NCBI RefSeq assembly: GCF_947507565.1
Contig: NC_089175.1
Location: 6,189,733 to 6,253,732, forward strand
Origin: Oscarella lobularis
Taxonomy: Eukaryota; Porifera; Homoscleromorpha; Homosclerophorida; Oscarellidae
Length of the DNA: 64,000 nucleotides
Reading direction: 5' to 3'
Of this stretch, positions 11,201 to 22,599 are shown piece after piece. Under the pieces are notes generated by a model. That model saw only the letters and a program-made list of their open reading frames with translations, ran no database searches and was not told where the DNA came from. Each line of letters starts with the position of its first letter. The stretch's first letter is position 1. Position numbers and translations under genes: made by a program.

Positions 11201-13343
11201 AGTAGAGTAACTTCGTATGATAGCAAGCGAACCGTTAGTCGAAGTAACGGAAAGGCACGTCGGCTCGTTTGCGCGACAGGGACTAAGGACTCTGTGCATG
11301 GCGAAAAGGGTCAGTGAGAGTATATATGTCTTATATGACGACACTCTATCATTGACTGTTCGTTCTTTAGGTTCTCAGTGATGCTGAGTATGAACGGTGG
11401 CTTGCCGATCACGAGACGGCCGAAAAGGCGTTGGTCAATCGGGACGATTTGCTCGGCGAGTCGGCGCGTCGAATCGAACGCGATCTGGAGTTGATGGGCG
11501 CGACGGGCGTCGAGGATCGGCTTCAGGACGGCGTGCCGGAAACAATTCAGGCGCTTCGAGACGCCGGAATCGTCGTCTGGGTTCTCACCGGCGACAAACA
11601 GGTAAAAACAGAGAGGGGGGAACGGGGATGCGTTCGTTTTGCTGAGAAGTAACGCGCAGGAGACGGCAATCAACGTCGCTTATTCGAGCCGATTGTTCGA
11701 TAGCACCATGGAACTGATAAAAGTGAACGCCGAGTCGATGGTAATGTCTCAGAGTGAGCTCCCAGCTGTTTACTACCCCTCCCTTGTCAGGACGACTGTC
11801 GAAGTCTGTTGAGAATTCGAAACGAACAGCTGGCAAGAGACGACGGAAACGGCGTCGTTCGACGAGGACTCGTCATCGACGGACGGACGCTCGACTTCGT
11901 CTTCGATTCGAAGCTCAAGAACGACTTTCTCGCTCTAGCGCGTCGATGTCATTCCGTCATCTGTTGTCGCACGGCGCCCATTCAAAAAGCCGCCGTCGTT
12001 CGTATGGCGAAGGAGCACGAACGCGTACAAAGTCTCGCCATCGGTGACGGAGCCAATGACGTCAGCATGATCCAGACGGCGGACGTCGGCGTCGGAATTT
12101 CAGGTAGTAGCGAGACTATGACGTCGGGTTTTTTTTTCAGTTTTGCGGCGTCTTTAGGCAACGAAGGCATGCAAGCCGTTATGGCGAGCGATTTCACCTT
12201 GAGACGCTTTCGCTATCTGAAACGTCTTCTCTTCGTGCATGGTCACTGGAGCTATGATCGGCTCGTGCGACTCATTCTCTATATGATGTATAAAAATGCG
12301 GTGAGTTGACGCCTTCGCGTGTGGTGGGAAGGGTTTTAATTAATTATTTTCTTTAGGTGTACGTTTTTTTGCTGTTTTGGTACCAACTTTTTAACGGCTG
12401 GTCGGCGTCGGTGTGCATCGAGCAGTTCTACTTATTTTTCTATAATCTTATATTCACGAGCACGCCGATCATCGTTGTTGCTATTTTGGATCAAGACATA
12501 AAGGCTGACGCACTCGAGGCCAATCCCAATCTGTACAACGACGGGCGTCAGGGCAAGGTAGGCGTTTCGCATTTGTAGTGGTGTCTGCTTTGGCGACGCT
12601 TTTTCTTCAGAAATACACTCAGCAGCTCTTTTGGCTGCAAATAATAGACGCTCTGTGGCAGAGTCTAGTGATGTTCTTCGTATCTTATTTGGTATGCTGC
12701 CTTGATATGATCTACAGTCATTTCTGATCGAACTTTCTAGATCTACGCTGACAGTCACGTTGGACGACTCGAATTCGGTACGACGCTGAATACGGCCTGC
12801 ATCATAACGGTGACAATCCATCTTATGTTGGAGATGCACTACTGGGTGGGTGCAGATAACAATATATTGATTTATCTCGCATCACATTCTCTTTTCTACA
12901 GACTTGGGTTCATCATTTTTTCGTGTGGGGCAGTCTGGTCGTCTATTTCGTCTGGGCTCTTTCCTACAACGCAATTTGCTGCTTTCCCGGTCAGGACAAC
13001 GCCTACTGGGTAATGGAGCATACAATAGGAACGAGCGCCTTTTGGCTATGCATAGTACTTACGCCAGTCATCGCATTACTGCCGAGGTACACATCGCACA
13101 TCTTCTTCCTACAGATAACGAGCACTTCCCTCCGTCTCCTCTAGACTTCTTGTTTACGGAGTGAGAGAGATCTTCTTTCCATCGACGACGCAGATCATCA
13201 GAAAACGGCGTAAACGTGAACGTAAGGGGGGTTTGCCCGACGAGTTGGGCGAAGCGAGCAGCGAGCAGCCTCTTCAAAAGGTAGAATCCCCCAACTCTGT
13301 AAAACTTCCGAATGTTTTGGGCAACTCTACCGGTGAATGCTAA
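8282..13343 (+). CDS. P4-ATPase lipid flippase, class 5 (ATP10-like)
   Basis: Moves phospholipids to the cytosolic leaflet, normally with a CDC50 partner. Nineteen exons with matching phases run 8282-8679, 8886-9090, 9148-9233, 9466-9572, 9632-9763, 9825-9937, 10030-10282, 10386-10462, 10666-11170, 11224-11309, 11371-11601, 11660-11740, 11791-12103, 12158-12300, 12357-12557, 12611-12691, 12741-12845, 12902-13086 and 13145-13343. They give 1166 residues. Visible motifs are [14 protein letters not shown] (first membrane helix region), LDGETNLK (actuator loop, DGET), [10 protein letters not shown] (phosphorylated Asp), KRMSVIV and YCKGAD (nucleotide domain), TGDKQ, and [11 protein letters not shown] (hinge). 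ATP10-type features are [13 protein letters not shown] and LLNFVP-xxNAF. ATP10A/D transport phosphatidylcholine or glucosylceramide, but the substrate here cannot be read from sequence. The nucleotide-domain insert is shorter than in vertebrate ATP10. The gene starts 66 bases after the NARS2 stop. Confidence 0.93.
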
Positions 13344-14015
13344 CTGCATGTCACAGCGCTTAGTGGTACTGTAGATACTAGCTCCTTAGCCTTTCGCGAC
13401 ATCAATTTTTCGCAAGCCTGAATCGTTTTGCTGATCGGATACATACATATCAGTGTATTGCCGGCACGTGCAGATGAACAGTTGTCTGTCTGCTCTATAA
13501 AAACGATTTTCGCTGTTACTTTGCGATATTTATGAATACTGAAGCTCAACGATTAGATAAGCTTTTACGCGTGTGGAACGCTGAAGAAATATTCTGAGTC
13601 ACGCGTGACGGAAATTTTAGTTTTACTTCTAAAGGATCTCAAGCACGTTTTGATACAGTAAAAAACACTGCGTCTTTATCACTTACGGCCTGTATGAATT
13701 ACTGGTGCAGTTGGACTGGTAAGAAATGTTGCTTCCGTAAAGTTTTACATGCGTTTTGCCAGTTACATGTAGAATAAGAGGGCCATCTTTGAAAAGAGGA
13801 GAGAACATGAACAAGTCTGTTTGTCCGTCTGGCAGTCATGATCTTTCAAGTTCAATATCAGCGAAAGACTGACGAAGTTGAGAAAGAGGTTGAGGTAAGA
13901 GGTAGTCCAGGTACGAGTGAGGAATTTGGGTAATCCTCAAGACAGAACATAGACACACATTCCCAAAATCAGACGAACATTCAAGCGAACTGTTTGTTCA
14001 CGTCATTTATAGTCT
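13344..14015. other. Intergenic between ATP10-like and fibrinogen-like genes
   Basis: About 670 bases between two convergent genes, with no supportable gene. Short stretches resemble sequences near 16.9 and 18.5 kb, consistent with the flank having been copied together with the fibrinogen-like genes. Confidence 0.5.
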
Positions 14016-14884
14016 CTATTCTCGGACCCAAATGCGATGAATCGTGCTTTGCTTGTAGTTGTCTGGGTAATCATCGCATTCAAACCTGCCGCTGCTGCTC
14101 GCCGGTGCAATACCCCAGTGATAGGTTCCCCCTTTATAGAATGGAAAATCGGTAAATCCAGGGGTAGTCTGCTGGGTGGCCCAGAGGTTAGTGGTAGCTT
14201 TAGGCAGGTAACCGCTGTGGTCATCTTGGGTAGAATATCCACCGCTAAATATTTCCTTACCAAAAAGAAAATTGCTAAAATGACTTGGTCTTACGTCCAA
14301 TCACCAATGCCGAAATGCTTTTTGCCGTCGTATGCTGTTTTAATAATATTCCTGTTTTTAGTCGTAAAGTGAATGACCCTGTTGTGGTTGCTCGTCTTGC
14401 AATAGAAACGCAACTCCTGAGCCCAGCTAAAAAACATAACCAAGTAAGAACAAGCGGTACAAAAATTGAGCAAACCCAGAAGAAATTCCATATGCGTTTA
14501 GAAGCTGATGAGAATAGCCGTCAGGATCAGTTGGGAGCGCCGTCACGAGAGGAAAGCTATCTCCTCCGCGATGTTTGTATGCGTAGAGCAGCATCCATCC
14601 CCCTCCCGCATTCTCCATGTCACAGTAGGCCTATGCACACAGCTGTTAACAAAACCGCGTTCGGCATTCGGAGTCGATGTCCTCCTCACTTGAAACGGTG
14701 TCTGGGCACCGGGCGGTTGAATCCAGTAGACAGCGCTAGGTCTTGGGCTGCTGAAACGAAGTAGGTTCTTGCATGACGTCGCTGGATTGTTCTTAGTTCC
14801 GAGGTCCGGTTCGTTGCAGGGTCCAGCAAAGACGCAGCTGTCGGCCGCAAGCACAAACGCACACGTCAGAGCAAGGAGATTCAT
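14016..14884 (-). CDS. Secreted fibrinogen-like domain protein, copy A
   Basis: Four exons (14690-14884, 14476-14630, 14295-14426, 14016-14244) with consistent phases give 236 residues. A signal peptide (MNLLALTCAFVLAADSCVFA) is followed by NPATSCKNLLRF, YWIQPPG, then AYCDMENAGGGWMLLYAY. That is the start of a fibrinogen C-terminal-like (FReD) fold with its GGGW hallmark, as also seen in intelectins. The second half (ELRFYCKTSNHNRVIHF, GGTYHWGIA, GRFECDD, terminal WVRE) lacks the usual FReD calcium site and C-terminal cysteines as far as I can tell, so it is a divergent member. Such proteins are often secreted lectins or matrix proteins, and that role is inferred here. It is the first of three tandem copies on the same strand. 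Confidence 0.72.
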
Positions 14885-15417
14885 CGTTTCACTGCTGCAG
14901 TATGCTCAGAGTGAGACTACTCTACGACGGTCCGACGGTTTTATCCTGTCAACAAATACGGGTGGTGGCTGTGCGTACGTGTCGCCCCCGTCATGCGAAC
15001 GAAGGAAAGTCACCTAAAGTGTCTGCTACAGTATGCACTCTGAAATGGAGGAGATGCAAAGATACGTCAATACGTACGTTTGTCGGGGTTTATCTACTGA
15101 TAAGCTTCCGCCCCTTTCAACTTGCTGCGAAGGTAAGTCGCTTCAGGCAGTCACTGTACTACCCTACTGGTTCGAGCGCAAATATACAAAGGTAAAGCTT
15201 AGTTAGCCCTGCATTGTAGTATCGGGACTACGTTTTAGAATTTGAGGCGGTACGAATGCAGTAGAAAGTTACCGGGTGTAAACTTCCGGTCCATCAAATT
15301 AGCCTTTATTTCACGTTAAGTTTCGGTAAACGTCGCGATTCACATTTCGTCTATTTTTACGAAAGGCGTCTTAGCGAGGCCTTTGGTCTTCAATGGTTAT
15401 TGGCTAAAGTATCGCAC

Positions 15418-15640
15418 AAGAGACGGCAATCATAGTGCTGAAAATTCCAAACGAAACAGACATCGCCGGTTAGGGTGGGTCCGGCGTCGTTTGACGAGGA
15501 CTCGTCATCGATTGACGAGGACTCGTCATCGATTGACGAGCGCACGGCTCGGATCTCGACTTTCTCGCTCTAGAGGGCGTCAATTAACGTCGACGACGTC
15601 AGCGTGGCCGATGTCGGCGTCGGAATTTCAGGTAGGCCTA
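15418..15640 (+). pseudogene. Decayed fragment of the ATP10-like gene
   Basis: This stretch repeats scattered pieces of ATP10 exons 12-13. AGAGACGGCAATCA matches the start of exon 12. GAGGACTCGTCATCGA is now present twice in tandem. GACGTCAGC and GTCGGCGTCGGAATTTCAGGTAG include the exon-13 end with its splice donor. Frame and spacing are broken, so it is non-functional. Intron-flanking sequence is retained (the donor), which argues for segmental duplication rather than retroposition. It lies between fibrinogen-like copies A and B, suggesting that the ATP10 3' region was copied with them. Confidence 0.7.
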
Positions 15641-15830
15641 TTAGACTACTATATATAGCGTCACGAAAAGTCCAACGGCGTCTAAACAGCATGCAAGTTT
15701 CGTAGGCACGTTTGAGGATACAGATGTAAGAATCGTCTATGGTTTGAGTGACAAAAAGAGACACCATGCAGCATCCCCATCTCTACTAAAAGTATTCAAA
15801 ACGAAGTCTCTGTGAACGGTATTATAGTCT

Positions 15831-16701
15831 CTATTCTCGGACCCAAACGCGATGAAGTGTGTGGTGCTTGTAGTTGTCTGGGAAGTCATCGCATTCAAAC
15901 CTGCCGTTCGCTGGTGAAATACCCCAGTGATAGGTTCTCCATTCCCAAAATGGAAAATAGGTAAATCCATGGGCAATCTGAAGGGTGTGATACACGTGAC
16001 TGGTGGCTTTAGGCAAATGACCACTGTGACCGTCTTGGGTAGAATATCCACCACTAAACTTTCCATCACCAAACGAAAATTGTCAAAATGACTTTAGTCT
16101 TACGTCCAATCATCAACGCCGAAATGCAATCTACCGTCGTAGGCTGTTTCGATAATTTTCCGGTTTCTAGTTGTGAAGTGAATGACCCTATTGTGGTTGC
16201 TCGTCTTGCAATAGAACCGCAACTCCTGAGCCCAGCTGAAAGAACATACCAGGTAAAACTCGCACTAACAAAGATTGAGTTGAGCAAACCCAGGAGAAAT
16301 TCCATATGCGTTTAGAAGCTGATGAGAATAGCCGTCCGGATCAGTTGGAAGTGCCCTCACGAGAGGAAAGCTATCTCCTCCGCGATGCTTGTATGCGTAG
16401 AGCAGCATCCATCCTCCTCCCACATTCTCCATGTCACAGTAGGCCTACGCAGATACGCACAGCTGGTAAACAAAACCGCGCCGGCATTCAGAGTCGATGT
16501 GCTCACTTGAAACGGTGTCTGGGCACCGAGCGGTTGAATCCAGTAGACGGCACTAGGTCTTGGGCTGCTGAAACGAAGTAGGTTCTTGCATGACGTCGCT
16601 GGATTGTTTCTTGTTCCGAGGTTTGGTTCGTTGCAGACTCCAGCGAAGACCCAGCTTTCTGCGGCAAGCACCAACAGACACGTCAGAGCAAACGATGTCA
16701 T
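15831..16701 (-). CDS. Secreted fibrinogen-like domain protein, copy B
   Basis: Same four-exon layout and splice positions as copy A. It has a signal peptide (MTSFALTCLLVLAAESWVFA), then NPATSCKNLLRF and YWIQPLGAQTPFQ, and an exon starting AYCDMENVGG-like with GGGW. The third exon carries WAQELRFYCKTSNHNRVIHF, and the last exon ends HTLHRVWVRE. Exon 4 is joined by a 50-bp intron at the same phase as in A. All exons are open. It differs from A at many positions in the last exon, so the duplication is not brand new. Confidence 0.7.
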
Positions 16702-17196
16702 CCTTTTAAGATATTGTTCGCTTGTACTGGCGGCGCGTGTCCTTTATGCAGTCAACAGAATACGACATTCCGGCTTTTGGTGTAAGTGCGGGACTTGCGT
16801 AAGTTTAGAAACACGTTGGTGTGTGTGTGTGTGAGGGGGAGCAGACTACCATACCCGCAACCTTAGGCTGTTTGCGTAGGCACGCAATACGATAGAGTAA
16901 CTACGCAAAGTTCATGAACGTTTTGGGGTCCGCCAGCGAATCCTAACAATATGTAACTGCTTTTCAATTACAGTCTTCTCACTGTCAGTTGGTTATATAA
17001 GGTTTTGTATGTTTGGCAGATGAAGGGACTCGGCGAGACACAGCCAGAATGTGGAATACGTGCCTAATCTTCGCACACCCTTATCAACGCAATAAGGAAA
17101 CGAGGCTTTCTGTGAGGTAAGAATTTTAAATGTTAGAGAGGCAAAATGTATCATATACAAATAAGTCGAGTACTGAAAATGAATTATCTGTAGTCT
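16702..17196. other. Intergenic between fibrinogen-like copies B and C
   Basis: About 500 bases with a short GT-rich microsatellite near 16820 and a patch near 16915-16960 resembling the 3' end of the ATP10-like gene. No gene is seen. Confidence 0.5.
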
Positions 17197-18068
17197 CTAT
17201 TCTCGTACCCAAACGCGATGAAGTGTGTGGTGCCTGTTGGTGCCTGCATGATCATCGCATTCGAATCTGCCTTTGCGGAATGACGGTGCAATACCCCAGT
17301 GATAGGTTCCCCATTTCCAAAATGGAAAATCGGTAAATCCAGGGTTTATCTGGTGCGTGGCCCAGAGGTTTTCGGTAGCTTTAGGCAAGTGGCCGCTATG
17401 ATCATCAGAATACCCATTCCTAAACGTTCCATCACCAACAAACAAAATTGCCCAAAATGATTGGTCTTACTTCCAATCACGAAGGCCAAAATGCTTTCTA
17501 CCGTCGTATGCCGTTTTAACAATATTTCTGTTTCTAGTTGTAAAGTGAATGACCCTATTGTGGTTGCTCGTCTTGCAATAGAAACGCAATTCCTGAGCCC
17601 AGCTAAAAGTACACCACCAAGTAAGAAAGAGCAGTAGAAAAATTTAGATTGAGCAAACCCAGGCGAAATTTCGTATGCATTCAGCATCTGATGAGAATAG
17701 CCGTCCGGATCAGTTGGAAGCTCTGTCACAAGAGGAAAGTTATCTCCTCCGCGATGCTTGTATGCGTAGAGGAACATCCACCCTCCTCCCACATTCTCCA
17801 TGTCACAGTAAGCCTACGCACGGTTCAACTGTGCAGGAAACCATACCGGGCGCATTCAGACAATGTGCTCACTCGAAACGGTGCCTTGGCACCGGGCGGT
17901 TGAATCCAGTAGACGTCGCTCGGTTTTTCGCTGCAGAAACGAAGTAGGTTCTTGCATGACGTCGCTGTTCTCAATTCCAAGATTCTACTGTTTTTCGTTG
18001 CAGGCTATAGCAGAGACGCAGCTTTCTGCGGCAAGCGCTAACGCACAAGTCAGAGCAAACAAGTTCAT
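17197..18068 (-). pseudogene. Fibrinogen-like copy C, first exon frameshifted
   Basis: Exons 2-4 are open and keep the same splice positions as copies A and B (GGGWMFLYAYKHRGGD, WAQELRFYCKTSNHNRV, GTYHWGIAPSFRKGRFECDD, WVRE end). The first exon keeps the signal peptide (MNLFALTCALALAAESC). Between its two conserved halves it is one base longer than copy B (around 17967-18003) and runs into a TAG soon after the cleavage region. Unless another upstream exon is used, the protein cannot be made from this start, so I call it a recent pseudogene. A sequencing error could give the same picture. Confidence 0.6.
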
Positions 18069-20410
18069 CGCGGTGTATCGCTATCGAAAGTGTTTGCTTC
18101 TACCGTTGGCGCCGTCCTTTATCGACTCAACAGATGACGACGTTCCGGTAAGTACTTCTCCGCTTTCTACGTCTAGGAAACGCGTTGGCGTGTGTGCGAA
18201 GGAGTCTCAAATAGCCTCCCTTGCACACACTGCTAATAAGGAGATACAAGTTTTATCTCCCGGTTGGTATAGTATACCCGCAACCACCGTCAACAAAGAG
18301 GCTCGGTATACTGATGGCGTACGCAAGCAAATTGAAGCAAATTGAATAGGTACGACGAAGTACAGCGGTGCATGCTGCAGGGCGCGTACGTACGCGTAAG
18401 CGATACGTAGAACAAGCCTCTCTGTTGGCGTTTATCGGACTGTCGATAGCGTCACTAGTTTAACTGAAGCCGCAAGAGCACACGGTCTGCTGCAAATCTT
18501 ATCAGAAAGTCGCGTGACTAATGTGGAGGGTCCGCCGAGGTAGAATCCCCGACTTCGTATAACTTGATACGCAGCTGACAGTGGGAAGGCTGCAATCGAA
18601 GAGAAGATGATGTACTTTTGACCCCAAAACGTTATGTAATACATATCGTTTCGTATGCCTAGGAAGTTGGTCGGTCAACTTGGGAAAAGAGGCTTTGGTG
18701 AGGTAAGAAAAGTGGCGATGTCGGGGATCTCCAAGGCAAACTGTGACTAAATTTAGACAAGCACTACAAATGAGCTGTGTACGCGTCATTGCAGTCAGTC
18801 TTTGCTGCCCACTGACTAAGTCAATTCATTGTCGTCGAGTCAAACATGGTACGAAACAGTTCATTTATCGCTCACTCTGTGTCTTTTATTTTGTCAGACG
18901 ACTTGTAGATGTACTAGCGCACAAGCGTCACTGTCAAGCTGATCATTTCGTGCCTGAAGATGAAGCAAAAAGATTGGGGTGTGCACGCTGATGCCCAATT
19001 GCTCATTGGAATGCTCCACTTGTAAGAGAACGCACGCTCAAGTTCTCCACTGTGTTTTTTTTCAGCCTGTGTCTGGGAATAAGCATCTCTCGTCGCCAGA
19101 GAAGAAAGAACGTTTTTTGAAACTGGATTTAGCATGAGTACGTAGATAGCGCGCTTGCAAGTAGAATTCGCGTGGTGTACGTCGCGCGCGCGCGCGCCCA
19201 GGGTCCTGAGCAACGACCCGAGAAACTGCTCACTCCGGGATCCTGGGCAAGATCCCACAGCTAAACTGCCCTCGCGATGCACATGTTGTAGGATGGCGTA
19301 TGTTTTTTATTAAATAAAAACCCGGAAATAACCCGGAAATAACGCAAAAGAAAAAATGAACGTCCTCTCGGCGTCTCGAAGGTGAGGGGGCTTTCACCCA
19401 AGCCCCCGTCGGGGGGACAGCGACCCTCTGTCCCGGGGGTGCCTTTATATACCAAGGCACAGGTGGACCGCTATTGTCACCCACCGCGTCTTGCCCAAGT
19501 GGGGATAGTAGTTTATCACTCATACTACCAAGAGTAGGGCCGTGCTTTCTCCCCTGCAAACTGGAGCCTCGTTAACCTCTTGGCTCAGAGTTGGGCCTGT
19601 TTCATTTAGTCACCTCGGGGCCCGGAGGTGAATGAGGACATCGGAAAGACGTTTCCCAGGCTCACAAGAAAAAATCGTCTAAATACATCTCGACAAATTA
19701 GTCACCGAATTTCGGAAATAAGCGCACTATGGCGCCTATTTCCGAAATGCCCTAACAGGGTAACCAAATCAAACGTTGGAAAAAAAATAGAAAATAGAGG
19801 AATTATTCTTCCTCAAAGAGACATCTGCATTATGTAGGTGCATGGCTAATTTCGGGTCCAAGGTTCGCTAAAATTCAATCTTACCGATTTTCAAATGAAC
19901 GTGATACGTCTTTTTGCAGTGCAGCTCCCCTACGATATAGGAATCATGAGCTATACTACAGCTTCTCTAACGGACTCAAACTACAGCTCCAACTATAGTT
20001 CACCTTATAGAGGCCTAGCTTAGCGAAATGAAAGGGGGAGCCCCCGATCGAGGCCTCGTCACGCTTGGGCCTAATTGGGGTTCTTTTTTCGCTCGAGACG
20101 CACGCGTATTATGCGAGCGAAGCAAAAGCAAAGCAAATTTGCTGTAAAAGCGTTCTCTCGACGCTTTCGAGATCTCCGTTAGCGGAGTTTCGAAGGATTA
20201 CGTCGAAACTACGCTCTACGCGACTTCGTGACGAAGGAGAACGACCAAGAACGTTACTCAATGCATCTAGACTACGGAATGAGAGCGTACCTGGAAACAT
20301 TTCGCTCCATTCATTGCTGTTCAAATGCTTACGGCAGTAGTCCCGTGATCTTGACGAAATAAAAAGTATTGACATAATCGATTTCGTGTCCCTAAAATAA
20401 TTGCCCATAC
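18069..20410. other. Long gene-poor stretch
   Basis: No gene is supportable. Contents: decayed sequence related to the flanks of the fibrinogen-like copies (about 18530-18710); a (CG)n run at about 19183-19197; a GC-rich segment (about 19200-19620) with, on the minus strand, a TATATAAAGG box and AATAAA-type signals, of unknown nature; and from about 20030 on the 3' flank of TTC38 copy 1, which is repeated near 24465 as the flank of copy 2. About 200 bases at 20150-20358 are present in the first flank and absent from the second. Confidence 0.5.
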
Positions 20411-22571
20411 CTACAACACACTCTCAGTTGTCACTTGCAGGTACAAGCGCGCGGTCGCCTTGTGATTTGGCCGAAGCTCCTGCACATATGTAATGCATAG
20501 ACAAAGATTTGTGCAAGCCATCAAGGAAAACGTTACCTTCATTTCTGAGAGCAAGGCTCGAGCTAAGGAGAAATTCTTTGCTTGTATTGCGGCTCGAATA
20601 AGAGTGACTGCAATGATGTGTCTCTGCGCCACGCTCCAGCCGAGGGCATGGCATTTGTACCGAATAGGGACAATCAAAGAAACAGCCTAGAGATATGTAT
20701 GTAAACAAATGCCAAGTGAGACATCAAAGCTGAAAGACACGCACCTTATCGTACTCTTCGTTTCCAAAAGCAAGAAGTGCTTCACACAAAGGAATTCCAA
20801 CCTAAAGAACAAAAAGATGAAAGAGATAAATACTATTTGAAGAGTATCTTTTCTAACCTCGTTTGTGACCCACGCATTGTGAGTCTTCGCCGATCCTCCG
20901 TACTCTTTCAACGACTAAATAGATGATTGCAAAATAAGGTTATTTCTAGAACGACGGACAACCTAGGGTACCTGCAAGAGATTTCGTCCCAGAAGAAGCC
21001 TCGCCGCACGGTCCTTTGCGCCTCGACAAGCAAACGCCATCATTATGTGAGCATCGTACCTAACCAAAACAGTCTGAAATATACTCACTTATTTATTAAA
21101 TAAGCCGACTTACCAGGCCATTGAATGCTTATTGGAATACTCCTTCAGTTGTTCTTGTAATACAGTCCAACGTTCTTCGCCAACGTCAAAGCCAGTGCAC
21201 TGTACAGCACACGCAAAAATAATGAAATGTCGTACTGTATTCAATTATTAGTTCATAAAAACTGACCTCAATACGCCACAAAAGAGAGACGGCACCGACG
21301 AAGCCGAAGACGTCGGTCGCCCCATTGACCAAGACGTCGTCGTACTCTCGAAGAGCTCCCTTTAGATCTCCGGCATCTAGAGTATGCATAGTATAACGAG
21401 AACATTTTCGACGTGTCTCGCTCAGTCTCTTACCGAGACGAAAGAGACCGAGATGCCACGTCAGATGACCACTCAATCCTCCGTCTTCCCAATGCTTCTT
21501 CCACTTGATCAGCACGTCGATTCCTTCCTCGGGCGAATACAACTCGTTGTAGACGTGACCGAGAGCGTGAATAGCCCAAGGCAAGTCGGGATTGAGCGCG
21601 AGAGCGCGTTCGGCTGTCTCCTTGGCTTTGCTCCTCAAACCCGATTCCTCCAGTCCGAAAGCATACCTAAAGAAACAATTCAATAAATACGTATGCATCT
21701 AGAGTGGTCTTCCCTTATAAGTACATAAGACTCACATGCCAAGAATGTGAGAATAGTAGGTCATGGACTCGTTCCACGCTGGTAGGATTCGAGCCATGCT
21801 GTCTCGTACGTTCACCGAATCCCCGATGAAGAAGTAGCAATCATTGACGCATCGAATGGCAAAAATGTCTAGACAATGAGAACAAATTAAAGAGGGCGTA
21901 GAAGAACTCGTTTTCAGCAATTTCTTTATGAGTCTGACAGGTACACCTGTGATCACAGGTATACCTGAGACCACCGGTATAGGACAACATGTTTTCTGCC
22001 ATTCCTTATGAGTCAGCCTAACAACGTTGGCGCGGCTGGAATCGCTGCGCTGTACACCGAGATAATTTTTTTACCTGTTGGAAACTTTAGAAGGATGTCT
22101 TCCCATATGTCAATGGCATCCCTTTCGTCGTTGACCAATTTGCGCTCTATCGCCTCGACGTGTCGCTTTTCTCTCCACGCGAGATCGTTTCGATCGCGAC
22201 GATCGATCACTTTCGCCGATTCTTGCACTAGAGAATGAAGTTTTTCGACAGGTGAGCGAGCGACAAAGACGACGTCTCTCCTACCGTTTGGGTCTGTAGT
22301 GAGGCTGCCAACGGTCAGAAGAAGAAATGTCTGGAAGGAGAGGCGAGTTTATGGCGTATTCACGCCTATAGCAAGTCCCACAAGTCGTTCTTACTCGGCA
22401 AACGTGCGCCATGACGAAGTTGGGATCGAGTTTTAGAGCTTTCTGCAAGTGCGGACTTGGATCGACGCTGTACGTCAAGATAGCGACGAAAGCGTCGTGC
22501 AGATAGTTGACCGCTTTGGGATCTGTCGTCGAGTAGCTTAGACCTTGCGGACAGAGAGCCTGCTGCGCCAT
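20411..22571 (-). CDS. TTC38: Tetratricopeptide repeat protein 38, copy 1
   Basis: About 12 exons, from the first (22395-22571) to the last, ending at 20411, give roughly 460 residues (human TTC38 has 469). Markers in order are HLQKALKLDPNFVMAHV; DLAWREKRHVEAIERKLVND with IDIWEDILLKFPT; CYFFIGDSVNVRDSMARILPAW; YAFGLEESG; ALNPDLPWAIHALGHVYNE; GGLSGHLTWHLGLF; YDAHIMMAFACRG; and GIPLCEALLAFGNEEYDK. These align in order with vertebrate TTC38, a TPR-family protein of unclear role. All splice phases that I checked agree, so the coding sequence looks intact. A foldback transposon lies about 28 bp upstream of the ATG and separates it from the promoter region that copy 2 retains. Confidence 0.85.
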
Positions 22572-22599
22572 TGCAAAACGAAGAGATAACTATGTTGTA

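Noticed and set aside
14244-14295. A 20-bp intron before the last exon of fibrinogen-like copy A
   Set aside because: Too short. A 50-bp GT-AG intron at the same phase fits all three copies and keeps the conserved frame.
15150-15190. tRNA gene suggested by a GGTTCGA motif
   Set aside because: The motif is isolated. No cloverleaf or A box is present at the right distance.
19200-19620. Solo LTR
   Set aside because: TATA and AATAAA-like signals alone are not enough. I found no second copy, no clear terminal dinucleotides and no target duplication.
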